Positions 17,102 through 25,032 are shown, counted from the stretch's first letter. The stretch: DNA of 64,000 nucleotides from an uncultured Candidatus Saccharibacteria bacterium (GCA_946406315.1 CAMJKD010000001.1:62001-126000), one strand, 5' to 3'. The notes: generated from the letters alone by a model not told the origin. Numbers and translations: made by a program.

Positions 17102-17368
17102 ATGAGGGTGGTAGTTATTTGGCGTGACGAATCGGATTATGCGCGTTCGATTGTCGAGTGGCTACATGATTGCGAGCGACGAGTTGGGGTGGCACCAGAG
17201 AGTCTTTCTCCGGATGAACCAGAAGGTGAAAGCCTTTGTAGGGCATATGATATTGTAGAATATCCGACAATCGTCGCGATAGATGATCAAGGTAAAATGT
17301 TACAAATGTGGCGCGGAAGAGACCTGCCGCGAATTGACGACGTTTCGTACTATTTGCTAGAACGCTAG
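17102..17368 (+). CDS. Thioredoxin-fold protein without CxxC
   Basis: The 88-residue protein has the end of a thioredoxin fold. It reads CRAYDIVEYPTIVAIDDQGK, with the cis-proline YPT loop, then a beta strand and the terminal helix (LPRIDDVSYYLLE). The N-terminal half has the beta-alpha part (VVVIWRDESDYARSIVEWL) but no CxxC redox site. It is therefore unlikely to be a disulfide reductase of the standard type. It follows the NrdR-like gene by 3 nt, so the two are probably co-translated. A link to ribonucleotide reduction is only suggested by position. Confidence 0.65.
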   Translation: MRVVVIWRDESDYARSIVEWLHDCERRVGVAPESLSPDEPEGESLCRAYDIVEYPTIVAIDDQGKMLQMWRGRDLPRIDDVSYYLLER

Positions 17369-17386
17369 AATGTTTTTGAATAAGTG

Positions 17387-17395
17387 TGCTATAAT
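17387..17395 (+). promoter_or_regulatory. Extended -10 promoter of the ileS T-box leader
   Basis: TGC-TATAAT (17387-17395), a consensus extended -10, places the transcript start near 17402, at the beginning of the T-box leader. Confidence 0.7.
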
Positions 17396-17401
17396 GCAAG
17401 C

Positions 17402-17580
17402 ATAAAGCGTTTGAGCAGCAATCAACTGCGAGCTGGCGAAAGAACGACGTAGCTAGTGCGAGAAGTTAGGTCTAGTAGAATCGCCCGTGAATCTGCGTGA
17501 AGGAATAATCGAGTGCTAGAGTAATCTAGAAATTGGATGGTACCGCTCCGAGGAGTTCCAATGTTGATTGGAATTTTTTT
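17402..17580 (+). ncRNA. T-box riboswitch leader of ileS
   Basis: The leader of about 180 nt contains the T-box core TGGTACCGC (17538-17546). The bases 5'-UGGU-3' can pair with ACCA of uncharged tRNA-Ile (discriminator A). ATTGGA (17532-17537) can pair with TCCAAT (17557-17562) to form the antiterminator. The competing terminator uses TTCCAAT (17556-17562) and ATTGGAA (17567-17573) followed by Ts to 17580. Stem I should lie in 17405-17500. Candidate Ile (ATC) specifiers are at 17421, 17480, 17491 and 17508, and I cannot choose between them. Expected action: read-through into ileS when tRNA-Ile is uncharged. Confidence 0.85.
17556..17580 (+). terminator. Attenuator terminator of the ileS T-box
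   Basis: A 7-bp stem TTCCAAT/ATTGGAA with loop GTTG and a run of eight Ts. It is mutually exclusive with the T-box antiterminator. Confidence 0.85.
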
Positions 17581-17605
17581 ATACAAAAGAAGGGAGCGTG
17601 TAGAC

Positions 17606-20488
17606 ATGAAGTATAAATATGGTGAACGGCGCCGAGCGAGTGAATACGAAAAAGCTTTGGTTGAGTTCTGGAAGAAAAACAAGACTTTCGAGAAGTCGGT
17701 CGAAAACCGTCCGATTGATAATTCTTATGTGTTTTATGATGGTCCGCCGTTTATTACGGGCAATCCACATCACGGCACACTTCTTTCTAGTGTCGTAAAA
17801 GATGCGGTGCCGCGTTTTTGGACAATGAACGGAAAGCGCGTAGAGCGTCGTTGGGGTTGGGATTGTCATGGTTTGCCGGCGGAAAACTTTGTTGAGAAGC
17901 AACTTGGTATTACGGATAGGCGCGAGATTGGTACGAAGTGGTCATTGGAGAACTATATTACGAAAGCGCGCGAGTCGATGGTGGCGAACTCTGAAACTTG
18001 GCGCGGTACGATTGATCGAATTGGTCGTTGGGTCGATTTTGATAATTGTTATCGGACGATGAATAAGGACTTTATGGAGTCTGTCTGGTGGGCTTTTAAG
18101 ACTCTTTACGAAAAGGGGAAAATTTATGAGGGCGAAAAGGTTTTGATGTACGATACGAAGTTTGCGACCCCCGTTTCGAAAGCAGAAGTGACAATGGATA
18201 ATGATGCATATCAGACGGTAACCGATCCAAGCGCGTATGTGAAGTTTAAATTGGCGGATCGCGATGAGTACGTGCTGGCCTGGACGACTACGCCGTGGAC
18301 TTTGCCAGCCAACATGGCGCTAGCAGTGTCTAAGACGCTCGAATATGGCCTGTATGACGTCGAAGGCGAGAAAATGGTTATGGCTAAGGATTTAGCAAAA
18401 AAACTCGTTGGAGAGGACGCTGAGGCCCTTAAAACGTATTCTGGTAAAGACTTGGATGGTTTGAAATATGTGCCATTGTTTCAAATGGATGACGAGATCG
18501 CGCATGATGAAAATGCGCATAAGATTTGGGCGGCAGACTTTGTATCGGCAGAAGATGGTACGGGTATTGTGCATATTGCACCAGCTTATGGCGAAGATGA
18601 CTATGCATTAGGAAAACGTAATAAAGTGCCAGTGCGCCACACGATTGATGATAATGGTTATTATTTCCCGGAATGGGCAGAAAAATTACACGAAATTGGC
18701 GTGCGCGATACGGATGAAAACGGTATTGAAGTTTGGGCAGGTAATAAGTTTATTGCGAAGTGCCTAGAGGCGAAAGGTATTATTTGGAAGATTGAATATA
18801 TCAAGCATGAATATCCATTTAATCCGCGCAGTAAGCAGCGTATCATGTACCGAGCGTTTCCAAGCTGGTTCTTCGATATTGAAGGTAGCAAGCCTTTGAT
18901 GCTAGAGAAGAATGAGGATATCAATTGGTTCCCGGCGCATTTGAAGCATGGCCGTTTTGCGAAGAATATTGAGCAGGCGCCAGATTGGAATTTGTCGCGC
19001 GATCGTTTTTGGGCAACGGCGATGCCGGTATGGAGAGGTGATAAAGGTACGCTGAAGGTGGTAGGTTCTTACGATGAACTATACGAGCTGTCTGGAGTGC
19101 GATTAGAGGATTATCATCGACCATGGATTGATGCGGTTGAGTTTGACATTGATGGTGAGCATTTTAAACGCATTGATAAGGTACTAGATTGCTGGTTCGA
19201 ATCAGGCTCGATGCCATTTGCGCAGCTACATTACCCATTTGAAAACAAGGAAAAATTTGAAAAGAATTATCCGGCCGACTTTATCGTGGAATATGTCGGT
19301 CAGGTGCGGGCGTGGTTTTATTATGTCCATGCGGTAAATACGGCTTTGTTTGGCGAATGTGCCTATAAGAACGTAATTACAACTGGCACTTTGGCTGGCA
19401 ATGATGGTCGCAAGATGAGTAAGTCGCTCGGTAACTATACGGATCCGAACGAGTTGATGGATAAGTATTCGGCGGACGCTTTGCGCTTTCAATTATTATC
19501 TAGTCCGGTGTTGGCGGGTGAAGATTTTGCCTTAATTGATAAGGATGTTTCTGATACGGCGCGTAAGTTGACGATGATTTGGAATGTGTATGACTTCTTT
19601 ACAATGTATGCGAGTGTAGATGGTTGGGAGTACAAGGATAAGAAGCTGACTGCGCCAGCGAAGTTGAAAAATGAGTTGGACAAGTGGATTGTGAGTCGTG
19701 CTTATCAGTTACGCAATGAGATTACGGAGAATATGGAGACTTACAATATTCCAGCTGCGTTGGCAGGAGTGTTGCCGTTTGTGGATGACTTGTCGAACTG
19801 GTTTGTGCGTCGTAGTCGTCGTCGTTTCTGGAAGTCTGAGTCGACGAATGATAAAAACGAGGCTTATGTGACTTTACATTTTGTTTTAAGCTATACGGCT
19901 TTAATCTTAGCGCCGTTTGTACCATTCTTGGCCGAAGAACTTTGGCAGAATATGATGGGTGGCGAAAGTGTACATTTGCAAGATTGGCCAGAAGCGGGCG
20001 AAATAGATGAAGCAATAATTAAGAAGATGGCGGATTGCCGTAAGATTATTACGGATGGTTTAGCTTTGCGCATGACGCGCGACGATGGTTTTGGTCAGAT
20101 TAAGGTGCGTCAGCCTTTGGCCGAGTTGGAATATGGTGGCGAAAAGCTAGAGGAATTTTATGAGAATATTATTGCGGAAGAAGTCAATGTGAAAAAAGTG
20201 ACGCACGGCAAGGTGTTGAAGCTTGATAAGGAATTAACCGATGAATTGAAGGCAGAAGGTTTCGTGCGTGAGCTAATTCGTTTTGTGCAGTCGGCGCGCA
20301 AGAAAGCAGGCTTAAATGTTGATGATCGAATTAAGTTATCAGTGTCGGCGGAGGTGCCGAAGGAACATCTAGAGATGTTGAAAAATGAGGTTTTGGCAAC
20401 CGAATTTACGAATAATGGTAATTACGATTATGATGAAATTGTGAAGATTGATGGTGAGAATGTGTCTTTGTCATTAGAAAAGGCATAA
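17606..20488 (+). CDS. ileS: Isoleucyl-tRNA synthetase
   Basis: The 960-aa class I synthetase charges tRNA-Ile and edits Val-tRNA. The start is set at ATG 17606 (MKYKYGERRR) after AAGGGAG; the longer reading begins inside the T-box. The HIGH-type motif reads HHGT within FITGNPHHGTL. The editing CP1 domain contains a TTPWTLPAN motif, and KMSKSLG lies near residue 602. A Val/Leu/Ile anticodon-binding domain follows (RRSRRRFWKSE). Size, HHGT and absence of a C-terminal four-cysteine zinc site suit the archaeal/eukaryotic-type IleRS found in many Gram-positives and CPR. That class is generally mupirocin-insensitive. Confidence 0.96.
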   Translation: MKYKYGERRRASEYEKALVEFWKKNKTFEKSVENRPIDNSYVFYDGPPFITGNPHHGTLLSSVVKDAVPRFWTMNGKRVERRWGWDCHGLPAENFVEKQLGITDRREIGTKWSLENYITKARESMVANSETWRGTIDRIGRWVDFDNCYRTMNKDFMESVWWAFKTLYEKGKIYEGEKVLMYDTKFATPVSKAEVTMDNDAYQTVTDPSAYVKFKLADRDEYVLAWTTTPWTLPANMALAVSKTLEYGLYDVEGEKMVMAKDLAKKLVGEDAEALKTYSGKDLDGLKYVPLFQMDDEIAHDENAHKIWAADFVSAEDGTGIVHIAPAYGEDDYALGKRNKVPVRHTIDDNGYYFPEWAEKLHEIGVRDTDENGIEVWAGNKFIAKCLEAKGIIWKIEYIKHEYPFNPRSKQRIMYRAFPSWFFDIEGSKPLMLEKNEDINWFPAHLKHGRFAKNIEQAPDWNLSRDRFWATAMPVWRGDKGTLKVVGSYDELYELSGVRLEDYHRPWIDAVEFDIDGEHFKRIDKVLDCWFESGSMPFAQLHYPFENKEKFEKNYPADFIVEYVGQVRAWFYYVHAVNTALFGECAYKNVITTGTLAGNDGRKMSKSLGNYTDPNELMDKYSADALRFQLLSSPVLAGEDFALIDKDVSDTARKLTMIWNVYDFFTMYASVDGWEYKDKKLTAPAKLKNELDKWIVSRAYQLRNEITENMETYNIPAALAGVLPFVDDLSNWFVRRSRRRFWKSESTNDKNEAYVTLHFVLSYTALILAPFVPFLAEELWQNMMGGESVHLQDWPEAGEIDEAIIKKMADCRKIITDGLALRMTRDDGFGQIKVRQPLAELEYGGEKLEEFYENIIAEEVNVKKVTHGKVLKLDKELTDELKAEGFVRELIRFVQSARKKAGLNVDDRIKLSVSAEVPKEHLEMLKNEVLATEFTNNGNYDYDEIVKIDGENVSLSLEKA

Positions 20489-20499
20489 TCAAAAAAACG

Positions 20500-20530
20500 C
20501 AAAAAATATGCAGAATTTGCATATTTTTTG
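20500..20530 (+). terminator. Terminator after ileS
   Basis: A perfect 13-bp stem (20500-20512 with 20518-20530) with a GAATT loop. The 3' arm carries six Ts. Confidence 0.85.
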
Positions 20531-20596
20531 TTGGCGAGAGCGGGGCATTGGAAATATTTTTCAAATTTTTCAATAGTATTTTTACCACTGTTAAAT

Positions 20597-20659
20597 TTGA
20601 CAAAACGGCAGAAAATAAGCATAAGCGTACTTGACAAAAAAGCATAAGTGTGATAGCAT
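20597..20659 (+). promoter_or_regulatory. Promoter region with tandem TTGACA and GCATAAG repeats
   Basis: TTGACA at 20631-20636 with TAGCAT at 20654-20659 (17-nt spacer) forms a good promoter. A second TTGACA is at 20597-20602. AAGCATAAG occurs twice (20618 and 20640), once just before the -35 and once in the spacer. It is the reverse complement of the CTTATGCTT core seen at other promoters. The spacing suggests an operator. Confidence 0.5.
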
Positions 20660-20771
20660 CAGGACAGTTGGAACGAAAACCAACACAAAAACGAAAAATC
20701 AAATTCCAAAATCGGGTAATAAGGAAGGAGAAAAAGTAGAAAAACAAACAGAAAGGAAAAATAAAATAATA

Positions 20772-20984
20772 ATGCGCAAATTAGAAAATATGGGATCTAT
20801 ATTTATTATTCCAGGTGAGGAACCAGAAAATGTAAAAACGGATGATGAATTTATTGATTATGACCTTGGTATTGGTGGCCTTGAAACGAACAAAAAATAT
20901 ACCGAAGATGCGTTAAAGATGGTAAAAAGCAGGAAAATTGGTCGTACGGCAATATTGGCTGCCGAAACATCTGACCTAGCTTAA
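20772..20984 (+). CDS. Small acidic orphan protein
   Basis: The 70-residue reading starts at ATG 20772 (MRKLENMGSIFIIPG). A longer in-frame reading from 20631 would start inside the promoter -35 and is rejected. The best Shine-Dalgarno (AAAGGA, 20752-20757) is 14 nt away, rather far. The middle is acidic (TDDEFIDYDLGIGGLE) and the C-terminus basic then Ala-rich. There is no signal peptide or membrane segment. It has its own strong promoter and a terminator about 100 nt after the stop, so it is transcribed alone. I do not recognise a family. The rest of the 20531-20771 gap is A-rich leader. Confidence 0.45.
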   Translation: MRKLENMGSIFIIPGEEPENVKTDDEFIDYDLGIGGLETNKKYTEDALKMVKSRKIGRTAILAAETSDLA

Positions 20985-21087
20985 ATAATAAAAAGAATAG
21001 AAAGAACCGTAAGAAGTATAAATAGGAGAATGCCTATAAGATAAAGACAAAAATATTATTCATGCAATCTAAATTTGTTAACTAGCT

Positions 21088-21116
21088 AAAATGAGTCAGA
21101 AAAACTGGCTCATTTT
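21088..21116 (+). terminator. Terminator after the small orphan gene
   Basis: AAATGAGTCAG pairs with CTGGCTCATTT (one G-U) around five As, followed by Ts. Confidence 0.8.
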
Positions 21117-21157
21117 TTATATTTGACGCGTTCGTGATTTTTATATAGTAGGAATAC

Positions 21158-21187
21158 TTGACAAACTGCTAATGCTAATGCTATGAT
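21158..21187 (+). promoter_or_regulatory. Promoter of the PETP-rich surface protein gene
   Basis: TTGACA (21158-21163) with an 18-nt spacer and TATGAT (21182-21187). The spacer contains a direct repeat GCTAAT-GCTAAT-GCTAT. Confidence 0.7.
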
Positions 21188-21233
21188 GTGGCAAACTAGG
21201 TCAAAATAAATACAAAAAAGGAATATATAGGTA

Positions 21234-22934
21234 ATGGAAAGAAGAGAAGAAGCTCCAGAAAGAAGTGAAGCTCGCAGCGAGAAAGAGCGTGGCGCGGATC
21301 TTTGTAGGCACAATGGGCTAACGTATAGTGAGTTTTTGGCGGCCGCAAAGGCTGCAATGTCGGATTTTAAGATTGCAGATTTGAATTCTGGTAAATATAG
21401 TCATGAACAGATGGACCAAATCGAAGCACAGGCGAATGCTGCGCGTGAAGCGAAAATGCGACGTCCAAGTGCTCCAGAAGCACATCCGAGTGGTGCTGCT
21501 CCAGCTCCGGTTGCGGAAAATCGTTCAGAAACACCAGCAACGCCGGAAGCGACGAGAACGGATAGTTCTGAGAAAAGTAGACGGTTTGGCAAAGCCGCAA
21601 CGGCCTTTGGCGGATTAGCTTTGGCTGGTTTTATTGGTGCTGGTATTGGCACTGGCGCATACAATACATTAAATAATGCAAAAAACGTTGGTGAGGCTAA
21701 TGCTGCTACTGCATCGGGAGATTCTCAGGAGCAGGAAAATGGCCAAGTAAGCGAGGCGGCGGAAGCGCATGAAGCGGGCGAAGTCCTCGATGTTACCGAC
21801 AATTATCGTGGTCGTTACGCTGATGATACGGGAAATTATACAAACCCAAACAAGATTGGTCGCAATGGTCAGGAGGCGCCGTATAACTTTGGTGAAGCAT
21901 ATGAATTTACTACTGAGGAAGCTTTTCGTGAGGAAATTCAAGAGATTGCAAAGCATGAGCCGGCAATGTTTGCGGCTTGGTATTATGATTTGGACGATTC
22001 CGTAAAGGTGCCTGGTACGGAAAAAATGTCGATGGCTGAATTACAGAATCTCATGAACGAAAATGATGATATGCATCGCAGAATGGTTGAGCAATTTATT
22101 TCAATTTCTGATAGTGGAAAGTTTAATGAGGATACGATTACTGGTGATTATACTAATGTATTTGCGCGAACAACTGGAGGTGATGGTATACAAATTACCT
22201 CTGTTAATACCGAGCCAGTACATTGTACAACTCATGAGAATGGTTCTAAAGTCGTAGTAATGTCCTACTCGGTCGGTAAAGATAAAACGGCTTCAATTAT
22301 TTTCCGTCAAGCTTGTGGTTTACAGAATGTACGCATGGTTGGTACGCCTGAATCTGAGAGAATTATTACTTCTACGCCGGAGATACCTACTCCGGAACCG
22401 GATAAGCCCAGCGGCGACCACGAAACACCTCCGAAGACTCCAGAGACGCCTCCGAAAACTCCAGAGACGCCGCCTGAGACGCCGCCGGAGACCCCAGAGA
22501 CGCCTCCTGAAACGCCGCCGGAGACTCCAAAAGAAAAGACTCCGTTTGATGAAAATGAAGTATTTCGCGATGACGATGCCGGAGACACTTGGGAAGCGGA
22601 TCCTGGCGCTATAACTGAAGATACCGTCACAGAAGAGCCAGACATTCCTGCGCAAGAAGATTTTTATGAGGATACTGGCAATTATGAAGAACCGACACCC
22701 GTAAATGAAGATGCACAAAATGCCGTGCAGGATACGTCCAATCAAGTTTCGCCCGAAGTTCAAGCAGCAAATGAGGAAGCAGCCGAGCAGCAAGAAGCAG
22801 CAAATGAGGCTGGTCATGAGGCTAACCAAGCCAATGACGAGCGTGAGGTGCGTAGTGCGGCAGAAATAGAAAACGATCTCGCCGATTACGCAAATGATGA
22901 TGGTACGATTAATCCTGATGACATTCCGTACTAA
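21234..22934 (+). CDS. Single-pass membrane protein with PETPP-rich linker
   Basis: The 566-residue protein has a cytoplasmic N-terminal part with a small helical unit (LTYSEFLAAAKAAMSDF and SHEQMDQIEAQANAAREAK). One membrane segment follows (about residues 121-142, GGLALAGFIGAGIGTGAYN), then an extracellular domain of about 220 residues with a cysteine pair (PVHCTTHE and RQACGLQ). A Pro/Glu/Thr linker repeats TPPETPPETPETPP units. The C-terminus is acidic and Ala/Glu/Asn-rich. There is no sorting signal, so the anchor is the membrane segment. The DYR/Tyr-Ala-Asp-Asp-Thr-Gly-Asn motif occurs twice (about 199 and 482). Function is unknown; a host-contact or wall-spanning stalk is plausible. 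Confidence 0.7.
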   Translation: MERREEAPERSEARSEKERGADLCRHNGLTYSEFLAAAKAAMSDFKIADLNSGKYSHEQMDQIEAQANAAREAKMRRPSAPEAHPSGAAPAPVAENRSETPATPEATRTDSSEKSRRFGKAATAFGGLALAGFIGAGIGTGAYNTLNNAKNVGEANAATASGDSQEQENGQVSEAAEAHEAGEVLDVTDNYRGRYADDTGNYTNPNKIGRNGQEAPYNFGEAYEFTTEEAFREEIQEIAKHEPAMFAAWYYDLDDSVKVPGTEKMSMAELQNLMNENDDMHRRMVEQFISISDSGKFNEDTITGDYTNVFARTTGGDGIQITSVNTEPVHCTTHENGSKVVVMSYSVGKDKTASIIFRQACGLQNVRMVGTPESERIITSTPEIPTPEPDKPSGDHETPPKTPETPPKTPETPPETPPETPETPPETPPETPKEKTPFDENEVFRDDDAGDTWEADPGAITEDTVTEEPDIPAQEDFYEDTGNYEEPTPVNEDAQNAVQDTSNQVSPEVQAANEEAAEQQEAANEAGHEANQANDEREVRSAAEIENDLADYANDDGTINPDDIPY

Positions 22935-22967
22935 GTTAAAAGGATTCGTAAGTAAAAAGGAGTAAAA

Positions 22968-24422
22968 ATGCTAAAGCAAAATAATACAAACTTTAAACGG
23001 AGATTGATAGTTGCAGGTTTGTCGGCATTGACGCTTGCGGTATTGGTGCCGGTCGCATCTACTTCGGCTTGGGGTCCGGATCGTCCAACCTACAAGATGA
23101 AAACGCCGCCCGATCATCCGACTTTCAACTCTATCACCGATAATAATATTATTGGTGATGAACGAGATTTTGTGCGTGTGACTGAGGTTGGCGGTAATGG
23201 TAAGTATGTTAATGAGCTTAAAATTACCCCAGGTAAGACTTATGAAGTTTATATATTCTATCACAACAATGCAGCTTCGAATTTGAATGCGAGCGGTAAG
23301 GGTGTTGCTGATAAGGTGAAAGTGCGCTCGACTTTTCCGTCAAAGATAAATTCGTCTAACAAGGGCACAATTAATGCAACTATTTCGGCGGCAAATACGG
23401 CCCCGGCATCGGTGTGGGACGAGGCTTATTTAACGACCGATTCGAAGCAGGATGTCGAGTTGCATTATGTCAATGCGACTGCGAAAATTAAAAACCAGGG
23501 TAAGCTTAATAATACTATTTTAAGTACTGAACTCTTTACAACTGGCGATTACATTGGCTACAACTCTTTGAGTGGAACATTGCCTGGCTGTAGCGAATTT
23601 TCTGGTCATATCGTTTATCATATTCGTGCAGAGCAAGCGGGGTCTTCAGTTGAGAAGGCGGCTTCTATAAATGATAAAGACTTCTTTAAAGACGTAACCG
23701 CTAAGCCTGGCGATACTGTTACTTACAGGATTACCTTTAAGAATAGCGGCTCAAAGGATTTAACGAATGTTACTTTTCGTGATCAACTACCTTCTGGCGT
23801 AACTCTAGTTCCTGGTAGTGTGAGCCTTCATGATACGGGAACTAACAAAACTAGAACTCTTGCAGATGCTATCGTTACTCAAGGCGTCAATACTGGTATG
23901 TTTGGCGAGGGTGTTACTGGTACTATAACTTATAAGGTTAAAGTTAACAGTGATATTGTGAAAAATGGCAGTTGTGGTACGAACTCGTTTAAGAATATAA
24001 TTACGGCAACTACTGATCAAACTGGCAGACAGACTGCGAGTGCGGTTATTAAAGTAGAAAAGGCTTGCGACGAACCGGATCCATGTAGGAATGAGGATGG
24101 TTCAGTAAAGCCTGAATGTTGTGATCAAGAAAAATACAAAGACGAGCCAGCTTGTAAGCCAGACGACGAAGATCCATGCAGAAATGAGGATGGTTCAATT
24201 AAAACCGAATGCTGCGATCGACCGGAGTATAAAGATTTGCCACAGTGTAAGAAAAATCCTACTCCAACCCCAGAATTACCAAATACTGGTCCTGGCGAGA
24301 TTGCTTTAGCCGTAGTAGCTGCGGTCTGTGTAATCACGGGTGTTAGCTACTGGTATCGCAGTCAGAAGGAAGTTGCCGAGGTTCAAAAAGGAATCAAAGG
24401 CGACGGTGATCGCGACAAATAA
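22968..24422 (+). CDS. LPNTG-anchored surface protein with DUF11-like domain and duplicated Cys module
   Basis: The 484-aa protein has a signal peptide (1 to about 34, ending STSAWG), an N-terminal beta-rich domain, then a DUF11/TIGR01451-type domain (about 244-365: KPGDTVTYRITFKNSG and VTFRDQLPSGVTLVPG). Two copies of a Cys module follow (C-R-N-E-D-G-S-[VI]-K-x-E-C-C-D, then Y-K-D-x-P-x-C). LPNTG (about 440), a membrane segment and a charged tail complete a sortase signal. A good Shine-Dalgarno (AAGGAG) precedes the ATG. It lies 33 nt after the PETP-rich gene and is probably co-transcribed with it. The sortase at 56676 is the likely partner. Confidence 0.85.
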   Translation: MLKQNNTNFKRRLIVAGLSALTLAVLVPVASTSAWGPDRPTYKMKTPPDHPTFNSITDNNIIGDERDFVRVTEVGGNGKYVNELKITPGKTYEVYIFYHNNAASNLNASGKGVADKVKVRSTFPSKINSSNKGTINATISAANTAPASVWDEAYLTTDSKQDVELHYVNATAKIKNQGKLNNTILSTELFTTGDYIGYNSLSGTLPGCSEFSGHIVYHIRAEQAGSSVEKAASINDKDFFKDVTAKPGDTVTYRITFKNSGSKDLTNVTFRDQLPSGVTLVPGSVSLHDTGTNKTRTLADAIVTQGVNTGMFGEGVTGTITYKVKVNSDIVKNGSCGTNSFKNIITATTDQTGRQTASAVIKVEKACDEPDPCRNEDGSVKPECCDQEKYKDEPACKPDDEDPCRNEDGSIKTECCDRPEYKDLPQCKKNPTPTPELPNTGPGEIALAVVAAVCVITGVSYWYRSQKEVAEVQKGIKGDGDRDK

Positions 24423-24460
24423 AAGATTGTAATTAGCTCCTTTTATACAATTCTTGAAGA

Positions 24461-24500
24461 AATATGCGCCGGTACGGGTATCCTGGCGCATATTTTGTGT
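24461..24500 (+). terminator. Terminator after the LPNTG gene
   Basis: An 11-bp perfect stem AAATATGCGCC/GGCGCATATTT (24461-24471 with 24486-24496) followed by TTGTG. The U-run is short but the 3' arm is T-rich. Confidence 0.7.
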
Positions 24501-24520
24501 TGGGTCGGGCGCTTTTTTCA

Positions 24521-24558
24521 TGCTTAGGCTTGAATAATAGGGAGTTTTTTGATATAAT
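24521..24558 (+). promoter_or_regulatory. GCTTAGGC box plus promoter of rplU
   Basis: ATGCTTAGGC (24521-24530) abuts -35 TTGAAT (24531-24536). A 16-nt spacer leads to -10 TATAAT (24553-24558). The box is a one-base variant of GCTTATGC in the same position relative to the -35 as at 1631 and 40861. Confidence 0.65.
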
Positions 24559-24581
24559 TTCGCAAGTAATAAAGGAATTTT

Positions 24582-24893
24582 ATGAAAAAAGCAGTCATAA
24601 AGGTTGGTGGCAAGCAATATATCGTCGCCGAGAAAGAGACCCTCCGTGTGGACCTCCTCCCGGAAGGAACTAAAGATCTCGCTTTAGACGCTTTACTCGT
24701 AATTGATGGTGATAAAACCACTGTTGGTGATCCTATCGTAAAGGGAGTAAAGGTAAAGGCGAAGGTCGTAGAAGCAAAGGTAGCTGGCGACAAGATTCGC
24801 GTTATCCGTTACCACTCCAAGAAACGTGTTCATACTGAGACTGGTCATCGCCAGAAATACTCAGAAATCGAAATCGAGAGTATTGGTAAATAA
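24582..24893 (+). CDS. rplU: 50S ribosomal protein L21
   Basis: The 103-aa large-subunit protein binds 23S rRNA. The N-terminal 'AVIKVGGKQYIVAEKETLRV' and the C-terminal 'KKRVHTETGHRQKYSEIEIESI' are the family signatures. The usual neighbour rpmA (L27) is not here but at 34183 on the other strand, so the common rplU-rpmA operon is split. AAAGGA precedes the ATG, and a terminator follows immediately. Confidence 0.95.
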   Translation: MKKAVIKVGGKQYIVAEKETLRVDLLPEGTKDLALDALLVIDGDKTTVGDPIVKGVKVKAKVVEAKVAGDKIRVIRYHSKKRVHTETGHRQKYSEIEIESIGK

Positions 24894-24896
24894 TAT

Positions 24897-24924
24897 AAAA
24901 ATCCCCCCCAAAAGGGGATTTTTT
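24897..24924 (+). terminator. Terminator after rplU
   Basis: AAAAATCCCC (24897-24906) pairs with GGGGATTTTT around CCCAAAA, ending in Ts. Confidence 0.85.
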
Positions 24925-24968
24925 GATGATTGTTTAAGTTTTTATAAAAGGGTAGTGTTTTTCGATTC

Positions 24969-24997
24969 GGCTTATGTTATTATTATATTAATAATAA
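24969..24997 (+). promoter_or_regulatory. GCTTATG box and 9+9 palindrome upstream of the TasA-like cluster
   Basis: GGCTTATG (24969-24976) is followed directly by a perfect inverted repeat TTATTATTA (24977-24985)/TAATAATAA (24989-24997) with spacer TAT. It lies about 36 nt before the first gene of the cluster and overlaps any AT-rich -10 in the region. It is a candidate operator; no protein partner is known. Confidence 0.45.
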
Positions 24998-25032
24998 AAG
25001 TCCCGGGGAGATGGGGCGTAATGGAGGATAAA

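Noticed and set aside
17537-17605. N-terminal extension of IleRS from ATG 17537
   Set aside because: That ATG is inside the T-box core and upstream of the attenuator. ATG 17606 has the Shine-Dalgarno and the normal IleRS N-terminus.
22307-22645. Minus-strand Ser/Gly/Val-rich frame opposite the PETP repeats
   Set aside because: It is a by-product of the repetitive CCT/GAG codons on the plus strand.
24826-25032. N-terminal extension of the first TasA-like protein
   Set aside because: It overlaps rplU in another frame and runs through the rplU terminator. GGAGG before 25033 decides the start.
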